DNA from: an uncultured Clostridia bacterium
Lineage (GTDB): Bacteria; Bacillota; Clostridia; Oscillospirales; Ruminococcaceae
NCBI GenBank assembly: GCA_946535685.1
Contig: CAMNDR010000046.1
Span: forward strand, 1-7,286
Reading direction: 5' to 3'
Length of the DNA: 7,286 bases
The notes under the pieces were generated by a model, which saw only the letters and a list, made by a program, of their open reading frames with translations, ran no database searches and had not been told where the DNA came from. Made by a program: the position numbers and the translations under genes. This document shows positions 1 to 6,309 of this stretch, piece after piece (position 1 is the first letter of the stretch; the number at the start of each line of letters is the position of its first letter).

Positions 1-1
1 G

Positions 2-28
2 ATCCTGCCGATCATCATGGAAGTATAA
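2..28 (+). CDS. Possible C-terminal tail of an upstream gene (partial)
   Basis: Reading from base 2 gives ILPIIMEV followed by a TAA stop at 26-28. Its codons (ATC, CTG, CCG, ATC, ATC, ATG, GAA) match the usage of the genes downstream, whereas the other two forward frames use codons rare here (ATA, TCA, CGA) and end at 69 and 77. In many firmicutes the gene before gdpP encodes a YybS-like (DUF2232) polytopic membrane protein, and a hydrophobic tail would suit that. Eight residues cannot identify a family, so this is a weak guess from codon style and context only. Bases 29-73 then form a short non-coding leader ahead of gdpP. Confidence 0.3.
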   Translation: MLPIIMEV

Positions 29-60
29 CGGCATCAATACGGATGCTGCAGACTCTGGTC

Positions 61-69
61 AGGGGGTGA
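61..69 (+). promoter_or_regulatory. Strong Shine-Dalgarno site of gdpP
   Basis: AGGGGGTGA is close to the anti-Shine-Dalgarno complement AGGAGGTGA and ends 4 bases before the TTG at 74. It supports TTG as the start: there is no ATG or GTG in that frame between the upstream stop at 28 and the TTG, and starting at the next in-frame ATG (codon 52) would remove both membrane segments. Confidence 0.75.
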
Positions 70-73
70 GGGT

Positions 74-2032
74 TTGAAACCAAGGCCATATGCAAAGGTC
101 TGGATCTTGGCGCTGCTGCTGATACTTTCTGTGCTGCTGCCGTCGGCGGTGCTGTACTGGCGGGGGGATTCCCTCGGCTTCCTGTACTGCATCCCGGGCT
201 GCGTGATCGTGGGCATCGGTGTCTGCATGCTGCTCTATTCACGGCGCAATCAGCTCAACTACATTGCAGAGCTCAGCGAAAGCAGCGAAAATGCCCAGCT
301 TGAAGCGCTGCAGGAGCTTCCGCTCGGCTTTTGCGTGATCGACGAACAGGGCATCGTTGTGGAATACAACCAGTGCTTCCAGGAGGTCGTCATGGGCGGT
401 GCGGATATGTTCGGCCGGAAGATCTTCGAGGAGGCACAGCTCAGATCGCTGTCCGCCGTGCAGGATCTGTTCTGGCGGCACCGGCAGTACCGGCTGTTCA
501 CCATGCCGCATCAGGACGAGGACGGCCAGAAGCTGACCACGGTGCTGTGGGAGGACAGAACGGAGCTGGAACGGCTCCGGGATACCTACCGGCAGTCACG
601 CCCCTGCGTGGTTTTGCTCGTTGTGGATAATTATGAGGATATGATCCAGAGCATCCGGGAAAGCGAACGTCTGGAGGCGGGCGTTTCCATCGAGAAGCTC
701 ATGGAGAGCTTTATTGCAGGCACCAACGGCATTCTGCGGCGGCTGAAAAATGACCGCTACATCGCCGTTCTGGAGCAGCGGTACATGACGCCGATCATGG
801 ACGGGAAGTTCGAGATCCTCGATGAAGCCCGGAAGATCCTGGTCGGTGAGCGCGGCAATGTGACACTCTCGATCGGTGTCGGCATGGGCGGCGCAACACT
901 GCAGGAATGTGAAAAGCTCGCAAAGCAGAGCCTGGAAATGTCCCTCGGACGGGGCGGCGACCAGGCGGCGCTCAAGGTCGAAAACGAGGATTTCCAGTTC
1001 TTTGGCGGAAAATCGCAGGGCGTGGAAAAGAAATCCCGTGTCAAGACCCGTGCGGCAGCGCTGGAGATCCAGAATCTGATCGAAAGCAGCCGGACTGTCT
1101 ATCTGATGGGACACCGCTACGGCGATCTCGATTCGATCGGCGGCTGCTGCGGCCTTGCAGGAGCGATCCTGCTCATGGGCAAGCCGGTGCATGTGGTCTG
1201 TGACCCGAAGAAAAATCTGTCACGGCAGCTCATCGACCTCGTGGAGGATGAGTATGAGCAGCCGCTGTTCCTGACACCGGAGCAGGCGTCCGATGCCATC
1301 ACGGAGGATTCGCTGCTCATCATTGTGGATACCCAGAACAAGGATATCCTTGAAAGTCAGGAACTCTATCAGAAGGCAGAGCGCGTGGCCGTGATCGACC
1401 ACCACCGCCGGCCTGTGAATTATGTGGACGATGCGAAGGTCTCGCTCCATGAGCCGTATGCCTCCTCGGCATGCGAGATGATCACCGAGCTGCTGCAGTA
1501 TTTCAAGCTCAGCGGCGAAGTGGAACCGCTCTTTGCGGATTGTCTGCTGTCCGGCATCATGCTCGACACCAAGAATTTTGTCATGCGCACGGGTGTGCGG
1601 ACGTTTGAAGCAGCGGCCTATCTGCGCAAGCTCGGCGCCGATACGGTCCGGGTGAAGAATCTGTTCTCCGGAACGATCGAGGCCTACCGCAGCCGGATGG
1701 AGATCGTGAGCACCGCCGAGATCTTCGGGCGGTTTGCCGTGGCGATCGTGCCGGATGACACGCCGGATGTACGGATTGTGGCATCGCAGGCGGCGGATGA
1801 GCTCCTGAGCATTTCCGGCGTGGATGCGTCGTTCACCATCTGCAGGGTCAGAGGCAAGGACAAGGAGGAGGTCAATATCTCCGCCCGCTCCTACGGCAAT
1901 GTCAATGTGCAGGTCATCATGGAGCAGCTCGGCGGCGGCGGCCACCAGTCGATGGCAGCCACGCAGATCGTGGACGTCACCCCGGAAGAAGCAAAGGAAC
2001 AGCTCATCTCCGTGCTTCGGGAGATCGAATAA
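74..2032 (+). CDS. gdpP: Cyclic-di-AMP phosphodiesterase GdpP (YybT family, DHH/DHHA1)
   Basis: Membrane enzyme that hydrolyses the second messenger cyclic-di-AMP to pApA, which affects potassium and osmotic balance and cell-wall stress responses. The 652 residues match the usual length (about 655). Order of parts: two membrane helices (about residues 8-28 and 35-55), a PAS-like domain (about 75-165), a degenerate GGDEF domain (about 175-305) that keeps the family-typical GRGGDQ at 292-297 but no catalytic GGDEF signature, then the DHH domain (about 338-500) and DHHA1 (about 575-650). Catalytic metal ligands are visible: H347, D351 and D353 in GHRYGDLDS, D419 in IIVDT, D442-H443-H444 in the DHH motif, and D498 in IMLDTKNF. 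The DHHA1 loop GGGGH is at 620-624. All key residues are present, so it should be active. Start is TTG at 74, supported by a strong ribosome site. rplI follows after 49 bases, the usual firmicute pairing and probably one transcript. The family assignment is firm; the ligand sensed by the PAS domain cannot be read from sequence. Confidence 0.97.
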   Translation: MKPRPYAKVWILALLLILSVLLPSAVLYWRGDSLGFLYCIPGCVIVGIGVCMLLYSRRNQLNYIAELSESSENAQLEALQELPLGFCVIDEQGIVVEYNQCFQEVVMGGADMFGRKIFEEAQLRSLSAVQDLFWRHRQYRLFTMPHQDEDGQKLTTVLWEDRTELERLRDTYRQSRPCVVLLVVDNYEDMIQSIRESERLEAGVSIEKLMESFIAGTNGILRRLKNDRYIAVLEQRYMTPIMDGKFEILDEARKILVGERGNVTLSIGVGMGGATLQECEKLAKQSLEMSLGRGGDQAALKVENEDFQFFGGKSQGVEKKSRVKTRAAALEIQNLIESSRTVYLMGHRYGDLDSIGGCCGLAGAILLMGKPVHVVCDPKKNLSRQLIDLVEDEYEQPLFLTPEQASDAITEDSLLIIVDTQNKDILESQELYQKAERVAVIDHHRRPVNYVDDAKVSLHEPYASSACEMITELLQYFKLSGEVEPLFADCLLSGIMLDTKNFVMRTGVRTFEAAAYLRKLGADTVRVKNLFSGTIEAYRSRMEIVSTAEIFGRFAVAIVPDDTPDVRIVASQAADELLSISGVDASFTICRVRGKDKEEVNISARSYGNVNVQVIMEQLGGGGHQSMAATQIVDVTPEEAKEQLISVLREIE

Positions 2033-2081
2033 CCGCCGGCAGTCTGCTCTGGCGGAATGGAAATGAAAGGATGCGATTCAG

Positions 2082-2528
2082 ATGAAGGTTATTTTTCTGC
2101 AGGATGTCAAGGGCTCCGGTAAAAAGGGCGAGCTCAAGGAGGTTTCCGACGGCTATGCACGCAATATGCTCCTGAAAAAGGGACTTGCCGTGGAAGCGAC
2201 ACCGGAGAACCTCAACAAGCTCCAGGGCGCACAGGCCTCTGCACAGCACAAGATCGACGTGGAGAAGGCGGCTGCTGAGGAGAACCGCACCAAGCTCCAC
2301 GACAAAAAGGTCGTTATCAAGGCAAAAGCCGGCACCGGCGGCCGTCTGTTCGGCTCTGTGACGGCTGCCAATATCGCGCAGGCGATCGCTGAGCAGTTCG
2401 GCGTGCAGCTCGACAAGAAGAAGATCACGCTGAAGTCCGATATCAAGGCATTTGGAACATTCTCTGCCGAGATCCGGCTGTACACCGGCATTTCTGCCAC
2501 GGTGACGGTCGAGGTCGAGGAGGCATGA
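2082..2528 (+). CDS. rplI: 50S ribosomal protein L9
   Basis: Structural protein of the large ribosomal subunit that binds 23S rRNA near the L1 stalk base and helps keep the reading frame. The 148-residue length is normal. The N-terminal rRNA-binding domain is clear: [27 protein letters not shown] (11-28) and KKGLA (32-36). The long connecting helix runs about 41-75, and the C-terminal domain begins near 76 with GRLFGSVT at 87-94. The end of the C-terminal domain reads [15 protein letters not shown], where many L9 proteins have a Leu-His pair; here Tyr134 replaces the His. The ATG start has GAAAGG at 2065-2070, an 11-base gap that is slightly long. It probably shares a transcript with gdpP, and an intrinsic terminator lies 13 bases after the stop. 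Confidence 0.97.
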   Translation: MKVIFLQDVKGSGKKGELKEVSDGYARNMLLKKGLAVEATPENLNKLQGAQASAQHKIDVEKAAAEENRTKLHDKKVVIKAKAGTGGRLFGSVTAANIAQAIAEQFGVQLDKKKITLKSDIKAFGTFSAEIRLYTGISATVTVEVEEA

Positions 2529-2541
2529 ATCAGATCAGACC

Positions 2542-2570
2542 GGGCGGTTTCCCCGTGAAGCCGCCCTTTT
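2542..2570 (+). terminator. Intrinsic terminator after rplI
   Basis: GGGCGGTTTC (2542-2551) and GAAGCCGCCC (2557-2566) form a 10-bp stem with one G-U pair and a 5-base CCCGT loop, followed by TTTT (2567-2570). The stem is strong, but the T-run is only four bases and then becomes GCC, so termination may be partial. The hydrolase gene and dnaB lie 29 bases or more downstream in the same direction. The hairpin could therefore act to lower downstream expression rather than end the operon. Confidence 0.75.
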
Positions 2571-2599
2571 GCCATCTGTAGCCACGGAGGAGGATATCC

Positions 2600-3535
2600 A
2601 TGAAAAAAGCATTGAAGATCATCGGCACGGTGATCGCAGCGATCCTGATCCTGGAGATCCTGGCAGTGCTGGGCTGCTTCGTCTATCACCGGGTCATGCT
2701 GTCAAAAGAGAAGCCCCTCGCGGAGACACCGCTCGGTGAGCTTGTTGAGGTGGACGGCCATAACATGAGCATTTACACGGAAGGTGAGGGGGAGCATACG
2801 CTCGTCTTCCTCTCCGGATGGGGCGTTGCATCGCCGATCCTCGATTTCCGGAGCCTGTACAGCAGGCTCACGGACGAGTACCGGATCGTCGTGATCGAGA
2901 AATTCGGCTACGGGTTCAGCGATGATGTGGACAGTGAGCGCTCCTTCGGCACCATCCTCCGGCAGGACAGAGAAGCCCTCTCCAAAGCCGGCATCGAAGG
3001 CCCCTTTATTCTCTGCCCGCACTCGCTCTCAGGGCTTGAGGCGCTGTACTGGGCGCAGAGCTATCCTGATGAGGTGGAAGCCATCGTGGGGCTGGATATG
3101 TCGCTGCCGCCGTTTTGCGACGAGGCGGATCAGACGGAAATGAAGGACAGCTACCAGCTCAACAAGTGGTTCAATCAGCTCGGCTTCTTCCGGGTGATGA
3201 ACATTGACGGGATGATGGATGCCCTGCATGCCGGAACGCTGACAGACGAGGAGAAGGCGGTCTACCGGGCGCTCATCTATGCGAACACCGGCAGTACTGC
3301 AGCCGGCAACGAGACAGCCGACACCGTGCATATCGCCGAAGTCATTGAGAACAGCCCGGTGCCGGACATTCCGATGCTGCTGTTCATCATGGACAAAAAG
3401 ACGGAGGCGCAGACCTATGCCGGTGAAACACTTGGCGCAAAGGTCATCCCGCTCGACTGCGGCCATTATGTCCATATTCACAAAGCCGACACCGTCAGCG
3501 AGGAAATGCGTGCATTTATTGGGACGCTGAACTGA
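2600..3535 (+). CDS. Membrane-anchored alpha/beta hydrolase
   Basis: An alpha/beta-hydrolase-fold protein of 311 residues; the substrate is unknown. Residues about 7-29 form one hydrophobic segment after a KKALK start, so the catalytic domain is probably tethered to the membrane and exposed outside. VLGC at 23-26 resembles a lipobox but lacks Leu at -3 and has a bulky -2 residue, so lipoprotein processing is doubtful. The fold is seen in HTLVFLSGWG (66-75, the oxyanion-loop region), VVIEKFGYGFSD (97-108), and the nucleophile elbow CPHSLSG (139-145) with Ser142. Asp265 in LLFIMDKK and His289 in DCGHYVH would complete the triad; the choice of Asp is inference. The elbow has Pro and Ser where the common form is GHSxGG. 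This PHS-x-SG form is, from memory, found in many firmicute relatives. GGAGGAGG at 2586-2593 gives a strong ribosome site 6 bases before ATG. It sits between rplI and dnaB, which are often adjacent. Its base composition and codon use resemble its neighbours, giving no sign of recent transfer. Confidence 0.85.
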   Translation: MKKALKIIGTVIAAILILEILAVLGCFVYHRVMLSKEKPLAETPLGELVEVDGHNMSIYTEGEGEHTLVFLSGWGVASPILDFRSLYSRLTDEYRIVVIEKFGYGFSDDVDSERSFGTILRQDREALSKAGIEGPFILCPHSLSGLEALYWAQSYPDEVEAIVGLDMSLPPFCDEADQTEMKDSYQLNKWFNQLGFFRVMNIDGMMDALHAGTLTDEEKAVYRALIYANTGSTAAGNETADTVHIAEVIENSPVPDIPMLLFIMDKKTEAQTYAGETLGAKVIPLDCGHYVHIHKADTVSEEMRAFIGTLN

Positions 3536-3556
3536 TACATACAGGAGGAAACTGCA

Positions 3557-4906
3557 ATGGCAGAGAATACCAGCTTCAATGATATTGAAATGCCCTACAG
3601 CCTTGAGGCAGAGCAGACCGTCCTCGGTGCCATCCTGATCGAACAGGATGTGCTGTCCGCTGTGCTGGAGCATGTCAAGCCGGAGTGCTTTTACATCGAG
3701 CAGCACCGGGCGTTGTTCACGATCATGGTGCAGATGTTCACAAGCGGCGAAAAGGCCGATATTGTGACGGTTCTGAACGCTGCCACTGCTGCGCATGTGT
3801 TTGAGACAGCGCAGGAGGGACGCAACTACCTGGCAAATCTTGTCAATATGGTGCCTACCGTATCCAATATTGAGAGCTACTGCAATATTGTCGTCAACAA
3901 GTACTACATCCGTTCCCTTGCGGAGGCGGCACGGAGCATCCTCTCTGATATCCAGGGCGGCGAGACCGATGCGTCACTGCTGCTCGATGCCGCGGAACAG
4001 CGCATCTACGACATCCGCCAGGGGCGTGCGACCACGGGTCTGACACCCATCCGGGAGGTCGTGGCGGAGACCTACCCCCACATCGGCCAGATCGCCGGCC
4101 CTGACCGGGAGCAGTACCTCGGCATCCGTTCGGGCTTTTCGTATCTGGATGCGGTGACATCCGGTCTGAACAAATCCGACCTCATCCTGATCGCCGCCCG
4201 CCCTGCAATGGGAAAGACAGCTTTTGCGCTGAATATCGCCCAGAATGTGGCGGCACACAACCCGGACAAGGAGGTCTGCATCTTTTCGCTTGAGATGCCC
4301 CGCCAGCAGCTTGTTTCCCGTCTGCTGTCATCGGCGGCGCAGGTCGATTCCAATAAGCTCCGCAACGGCCGCCTGACCGGCGATGACTGGGTGCGGCTTG
4401 CAACAGGTGCGTGCTATCTGAATGATCTGCCTGTCTACATCGACGATACGGCGAGCATCACTGTGCAGCAGATCAAGGCAAAGCTGCGCCGGATGAGAAA
4501 TCTTGGCCTTGTGGTCATCGACTACCTCGGCCTGATCCAGACCACGCTCCGGACGGAGAACCGTGTGCAGATCGTCTCCGAGATCACCCGTCAGCTCAAG
4601 ATCATGGCCAAGGATCTTGATGTGCCGGTGATCCTGCTGTCGCAGCTTTCGAGAGGCCCGGAAAGCCGTACCGACAAGCGTCCGATGCTGTCGGATCTGC
4701 GTGAATCCGGTTCTATCGAGCAGGATGCGGACATCGTCATGTTCCTCTACCGTGATGCGTACTATAATAAGGACAATGCCAACCAGAACGTCGCAGAGTG
4801 TATCGTTGCCAAGAACCGCCACGGCGAGACCGGCACGATCAATCTGAACTGGGACGGCCAGTTCACCCGCTTCACCACCCTCGAAAAGACCGATGCGCCC
4901 GCTTGA
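3557..4906 (+). CDS. dnaB: Replicative DNA helicase DnaB (DnaC in Bacillus)
   Basis: Hexameric 5'-3' helicase that unwinds DNA at the replication fork and works with DnaG primase and a loader. The 449 residues match the family, and no intein is present. The N-terminal helical domain (about 10-115) opens with the typical MPYSLEAEQTVLGAIL. A linker leads to the RecA-like domain (about 185-445). Visible motifs: Walker A ARPAMGKT (214-221, Lys220), the catalytic Glu246 in FSLEM, Walker B VVIDYLGLIQ (319-328, Asp322), the sensor Gln363 in LLSQLSR, DLRESGSIEQDAD (380-392), and the arginine-finger strand KNRHGETG (419-426). All key residues are intact. AGGAGG at 3543-3548 lies 8 bases before the ATG. 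The hydrolase gene ends only 21 bases upstream, so the two are probably cotranscribed. The last 14 bases overlap the start of tilS. Confidence 0.97.
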   Translation: MAENTSFNDIEMPYSLEAEQTVLGAILIEQDVLSAVLEHVKPECFYIEQHRALFTIMVQMFTSGEKADIVTVLNAATAAHVFETAQEGRNYLANLVNMVPTVSNIESYCNIVVNKYYIRSLAEAARSILSDIQGGETDASLLLDAAEQRIYDIRQGRATTGLTPIREVVAETYPHIGQIAGPDREQYLGIRSGFSYLDAVTSGLNKSDLILIAARPAMGKTAFALNIAQNVAAHNPDKEVCIFSLEMPRQQLVSRLLSSAAQVDSNKLRNGRLTGDDWVRLATGACYLNDLPVYIDDTASITVQQIKAKLRRMRNLGLVVIDYLGLIQTTLRTENRVQIVSEITRQLKIMAKDLDVPVILLSQLSRGPESRTDKRPMLSDLRESGSIEQDADIVMFLYRDAYYNKDNANQNVAECIVAKNRHGETGTINLNWDGQFTRFTTLEKTDAPA

Positions 4907-6215
4907 TGCCGTCCGGACGTTCCTGCGGCAGCATGACATCCGGGAGACTGCCGTCACGGCGGCGCTTTCGGGCGGTGCGGACAGCGTTTGCCTGCTGCAC
5001 TGCCTGAGAGAATGCCGGGACTTCGGCCTGCAGCTCTCTGCCATCCATGTACAGCACGGACTGCGGGGAGAGGAGAGCCTGCGGGATGAGCGGTTCTGCC
5101 GGGAACTGTGCGAAGCATGGGGGATCCCGCTGACGGTTGTCACCGTGGAGGTGCCGCAGCATACCGGGAGCCTTGAGGAGGCCGCACGGGAATGCCGCTA
5201 TGCTGCCTTTGCAGCACACACGAACGGCTACGTTGCGACGGCGCACACGGCTTCGGACAATTTCGAGACGATGCTGTTCCGCCTGGTGCGCGGCACGGGG
5301 CTCAGGGGTCTTGCCGGGATCCCGCCGGTGCGGGAGCGCTACCTGCGGCCGCTGCTGCAGGTGAGCCGTGCAGAGGTGGAGACCTATCTCCGGGAACACA
5401 GCATTGGCTATGTGACAGATTCCACGAATCTGACGGATGACTACGCCCGGAATTATCTCCGGCATCAGGCAGTACCGCTTCTGCAGCGGCAGAATCCGGC
5501 ACTTGAACAGACTGCCGCAGAAACCGCCGATATCCTTCGTACAGAGGAGGATTTCCTCGCAGATGCGGCAGAACATGCCTATGCGCAGGCATTGCAGCCG
5601 GACGGCTCGCTCCGGGGACTGCGGATGCTGCACCCGGCACTGCAGCGGCGCTGCATCCGGAAATTTCTGGAAGGAAATGACCTCCCCGCGTCGTTTCCGC
5701 AGATCGCGGCCGTGCAGGCACTGCTGGAAAACGGCGGGCGCACAGAGCTGCAGCGGGGCGGCACCTGGGTCTGCGTGAGCCGGGGCATGCTCTTTCTGGA
5801 GCATCCGCAGACGGCAGAAACCATTTTGCAGATCGGAAAAAATTGCCTGTATCCGGGCATTTCTGTCGAGGCTGCGTTGGTTCTGCGGGAGGATGAAGAG
5901 AAATTTGCAAGTGTTCACAAAAAATTCACAGATTTTACGCTGGATTATGATATAATAAAAGGGTGTGCAAGACTGCACAGCCGGCAGCCTGGTCTGCGGA
6001 TGATCCCGGCGGGCAGAAGCCATCATGTTTCTGTCAAGAAATGGCTGAATGAAGCGGTTCCTCCGCAGAAGCGGCAGCGGATCCACTATCTGTCCGACGA
6101 CAGCGGCCTGCTCTGGGCCGAGGGACTCGGGCCGGCAGCGCATGCAGCGGTGACGGAACAGACACAGCGGATGCTGGTGCTGTATCTTCACCAGATTGAC
6201 ACAGAATGCACATGA
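4893..6215 (+). CDS. tilS: tRNA(Ile)-lysidine synthetase TilS
   Basis: ATP-dependent enzyme that attaches lysine to C34 of the tRNA-Ile with CAU anticodon, making lysidine so that the tRNA reads AUA and is charged with isoleucine. It is cytoplasmic and normally essential. The 440 residues fit the long form. The PP-loop SGGADS is at 26-31, [12 protein letters not shown] at 51-62, and the family segment [29 protein letters not shown] occupies about 118-145 (Asp122 and Glu125). [15 protein letters not shown] (176-190) follows. A middle tRNA-binding region (about 205-300) and a C-terminal TilS_C domain (about 355-430) complete it. In TilS_C the usual R-x-PGDR reads RQPGLR (364-369), so the Asp is Leu. 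The ATG at 4893 lies within the dnaB end and has no clear Shine-Dalgarno site, only GAAAAGA, so translation is probably coupled to dnaB. The ATG at 4906 that overlaps the dnaB stop is in another frame. An AT-rich patch around 5895-5960 contains a candidate promoter. Confidence 0.95.
   Translation: MRPLDAVRTFLRQHDIRETAVTAALSGGADSVCLLHCLRECRDFGLQLSAIHVQHGLRGEESLRDERFCRELCEAWGIPLTVVTVEVPQHTGSLEEAARECRYAAFAAHTNGYVATAHTASDNFETMLFRLVRGTGLRGLAGIPPVRERYLRPLLQVSRAEVETYLREHSIGYVTDSTNLTDDYARNYLRHQAVPLLQRQNPALEQTAAETADILRTEEDFLADAAEHAYAQALQPDGSLRGLRMLHPALQRRCIRKFLEGNDLPASFPQIAAVQALLENGGRTELQRGGTWVCVSRGMLFLEHPQTAETILQIGKNCLYPGISVEAALVLREDEEKFASVHKKFTDFTLDYDIIKGCARLHSRQPGLRMIPAGRSHHVSVKKWLNEAVPPQKRQRIHYLSDDSGLLWAEGLGPAAHAAVTEQTQRMLVLYLHQIDTECT
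5948..5956 (+). promoter_or_regulatory. Candidate extended -10 promoter inside tilS
   Basis: TGATATAAT is an exact TGn-TATAAT extended -10, which can work without a good -35. The best -35-like match is TTCACA at 5925-5930, 20 bases from the hexamer, which is too far to be ideal. It sits in an AT-rich patch of an otherwise GC-rich gene. It uses two consecutive ATA isoleucine codons where neighbouring genes use ATC or ATT. A start near 5963 would give ftsH a leader of about 350 bases that includes the CIRCE site. The encoded DYDIIKG resembles a conserved TilS stretch, so part of the sequence may be protein-constrained. Confidence 0.4.
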
Positions 6216-6224
6216 GCCCGACAC

Positions 6225-6237
6225 ATACATGATGTAT
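6225..6237. repeat. 13-bp perfect inverted repeat over the ftsH -10 region
   Basis: ATACAT-G-ATGTAT is a perfect inverted repeat with a single central base. It lies 10 bases after the tilS stop, and its right half overlaps the first three bases of the candidate TATACT box. It has no following T-run, so it is not a terminator. It could be a second operator, or chance in an AT-rich gap; I recognise no regulator for it. Confidence 0.4.
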
Positions 6238-6240
6238 ACT
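6235..6240 (+). promoter_or_regulatory. Candidate ftsH promoter -10 box
   Basis: TATACT matches five of six bases of the sigma-A -10 consensus. No good -35 lies 16-18 bases upstream: the bases at 6211-6218 are CATGAGCC. An exact TTGACA at 6196-6201 is 33 bases away and cannot pair with this box. A start near 6247 would put the CIRCE arms at about +5 to +31, the usual place for HrcA to block transcription. Support comes mostly from this geometry. Confidence 0.45.
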
Positions 6241-6250
6241 AAGGCATCAA

Positions 6251-6277
6251 TTAGCAGTCAGAGAGAAAGAGTGCTAA
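6251..6277. promoter_or_regulatory. CIRCE operator (HrcA binding site) upstream of ftsH
   Basis: TTAGCAGTC (6251-6259), a 9-base spacer (6260-6268) and GAGTGCTAA (6269-6277) reproduce the CIRCE consensus TTAGCACTC-N9-GAGTGCTAA with the exact 9-9-9 spacing. The right arm is perfect; the left arm differs only at its seventh base (G for C). Two flanking A/T pairs extend the symmetry to 11 bases per arm. CIRCE is the operator of the heat-shock repressor HrcA, normally before groESL and hrcA-grpE-dnaK-dnaJ. Here it lies 32 bases before the ftsH start codon, downstream of a plausible -10 box, which predicts heat-inducible ftsH. hrcA itself is not in the window. Confidence 0.9.
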
Positions 6278-6295
6278 TTTGTGAGCCTGAAAGAA

Positions 6296-6301
6296 AAGGA
6301 G
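6296..6301 (+). promoter_or_regulatory. Shine-Dalgarno site that sets the ftsH TTG start
   Basis: AAGGAG lies 8 bases before the TTG at 6310. An in-frame GTG at 6301 overlaps this site and so cannot use it. The ATG at 6305 is out of frame and stops after two codons. In-frame ATGs at 6229 and 6232 would add about 27 residues running through the CIRCE element and lie upstream of the predicted transcription start, so they are unlikely. Confidence 0.75.
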
Positions 6302-6309
6302 TGGATGAG

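Noticed and set aside
23..26. Lipobox reading of the hydrolase N-terminus (residues 23-26 of the protein, bases 2666-2677)
   Set aside because: VLGC has Val at -3 and Leu at -2, outside the usual lipobox pattern, so a simple membrane anchor is the better reading.
31..46. GCATC/GATGC hairpin upstream of gdpP
   Set aside because: A 5-bp stem with no T-run, too weak to call a terminator or riboswitch; the leader is only 45 bases long.
2033..2055. Small hairpin CCGCC/GGCGG right after the gdpP stop
   Set aside because: The stem is only 5 bp with a 13-base loop and no T-run follows, so it is not a terminator, and no L9-binding structure can be claimed.
3519..3539. Possible promoter (TTGGGA ... 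GATACA) before dnaB
   Set aside because: The spacing is 9 bases and the -10 matches only three of six positions.
4763..4768. TATAAT inside dnaB, about 125 bases before tilS
   Set aside because: It encodes the conserved Tyr-Tyr-Asn of RDAYYNKD, has no TGn extension and no -35 match at a usable distance.
5914..5930. Two TTCACA copies 11 bases apart in tilS (5914-5919 and 5925-5930)
   Set aside because: Short AT-rich repeats in the patch that also contains the candidate promoter; they do not match a DnaA box and may be chance.
6196..6201. Exact TTGACA -35 hexamer at the end of tilS
   Set aside because: No -10-like hexamer lies 16-18 bases downstream (6218-6225 is CCGACACA), and the TATACT at 6235 is 33 bases away.
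4872..6230. Long reverse-strand open frame opposite tilS, and similar ones at 3029-3796, 1220-1945 and 6274-7152
   Set aside because: They lie wholly or almost wholly opposite well-identified genes, resemble no family, and arise from GC-rich codon structure in the complementary strand.
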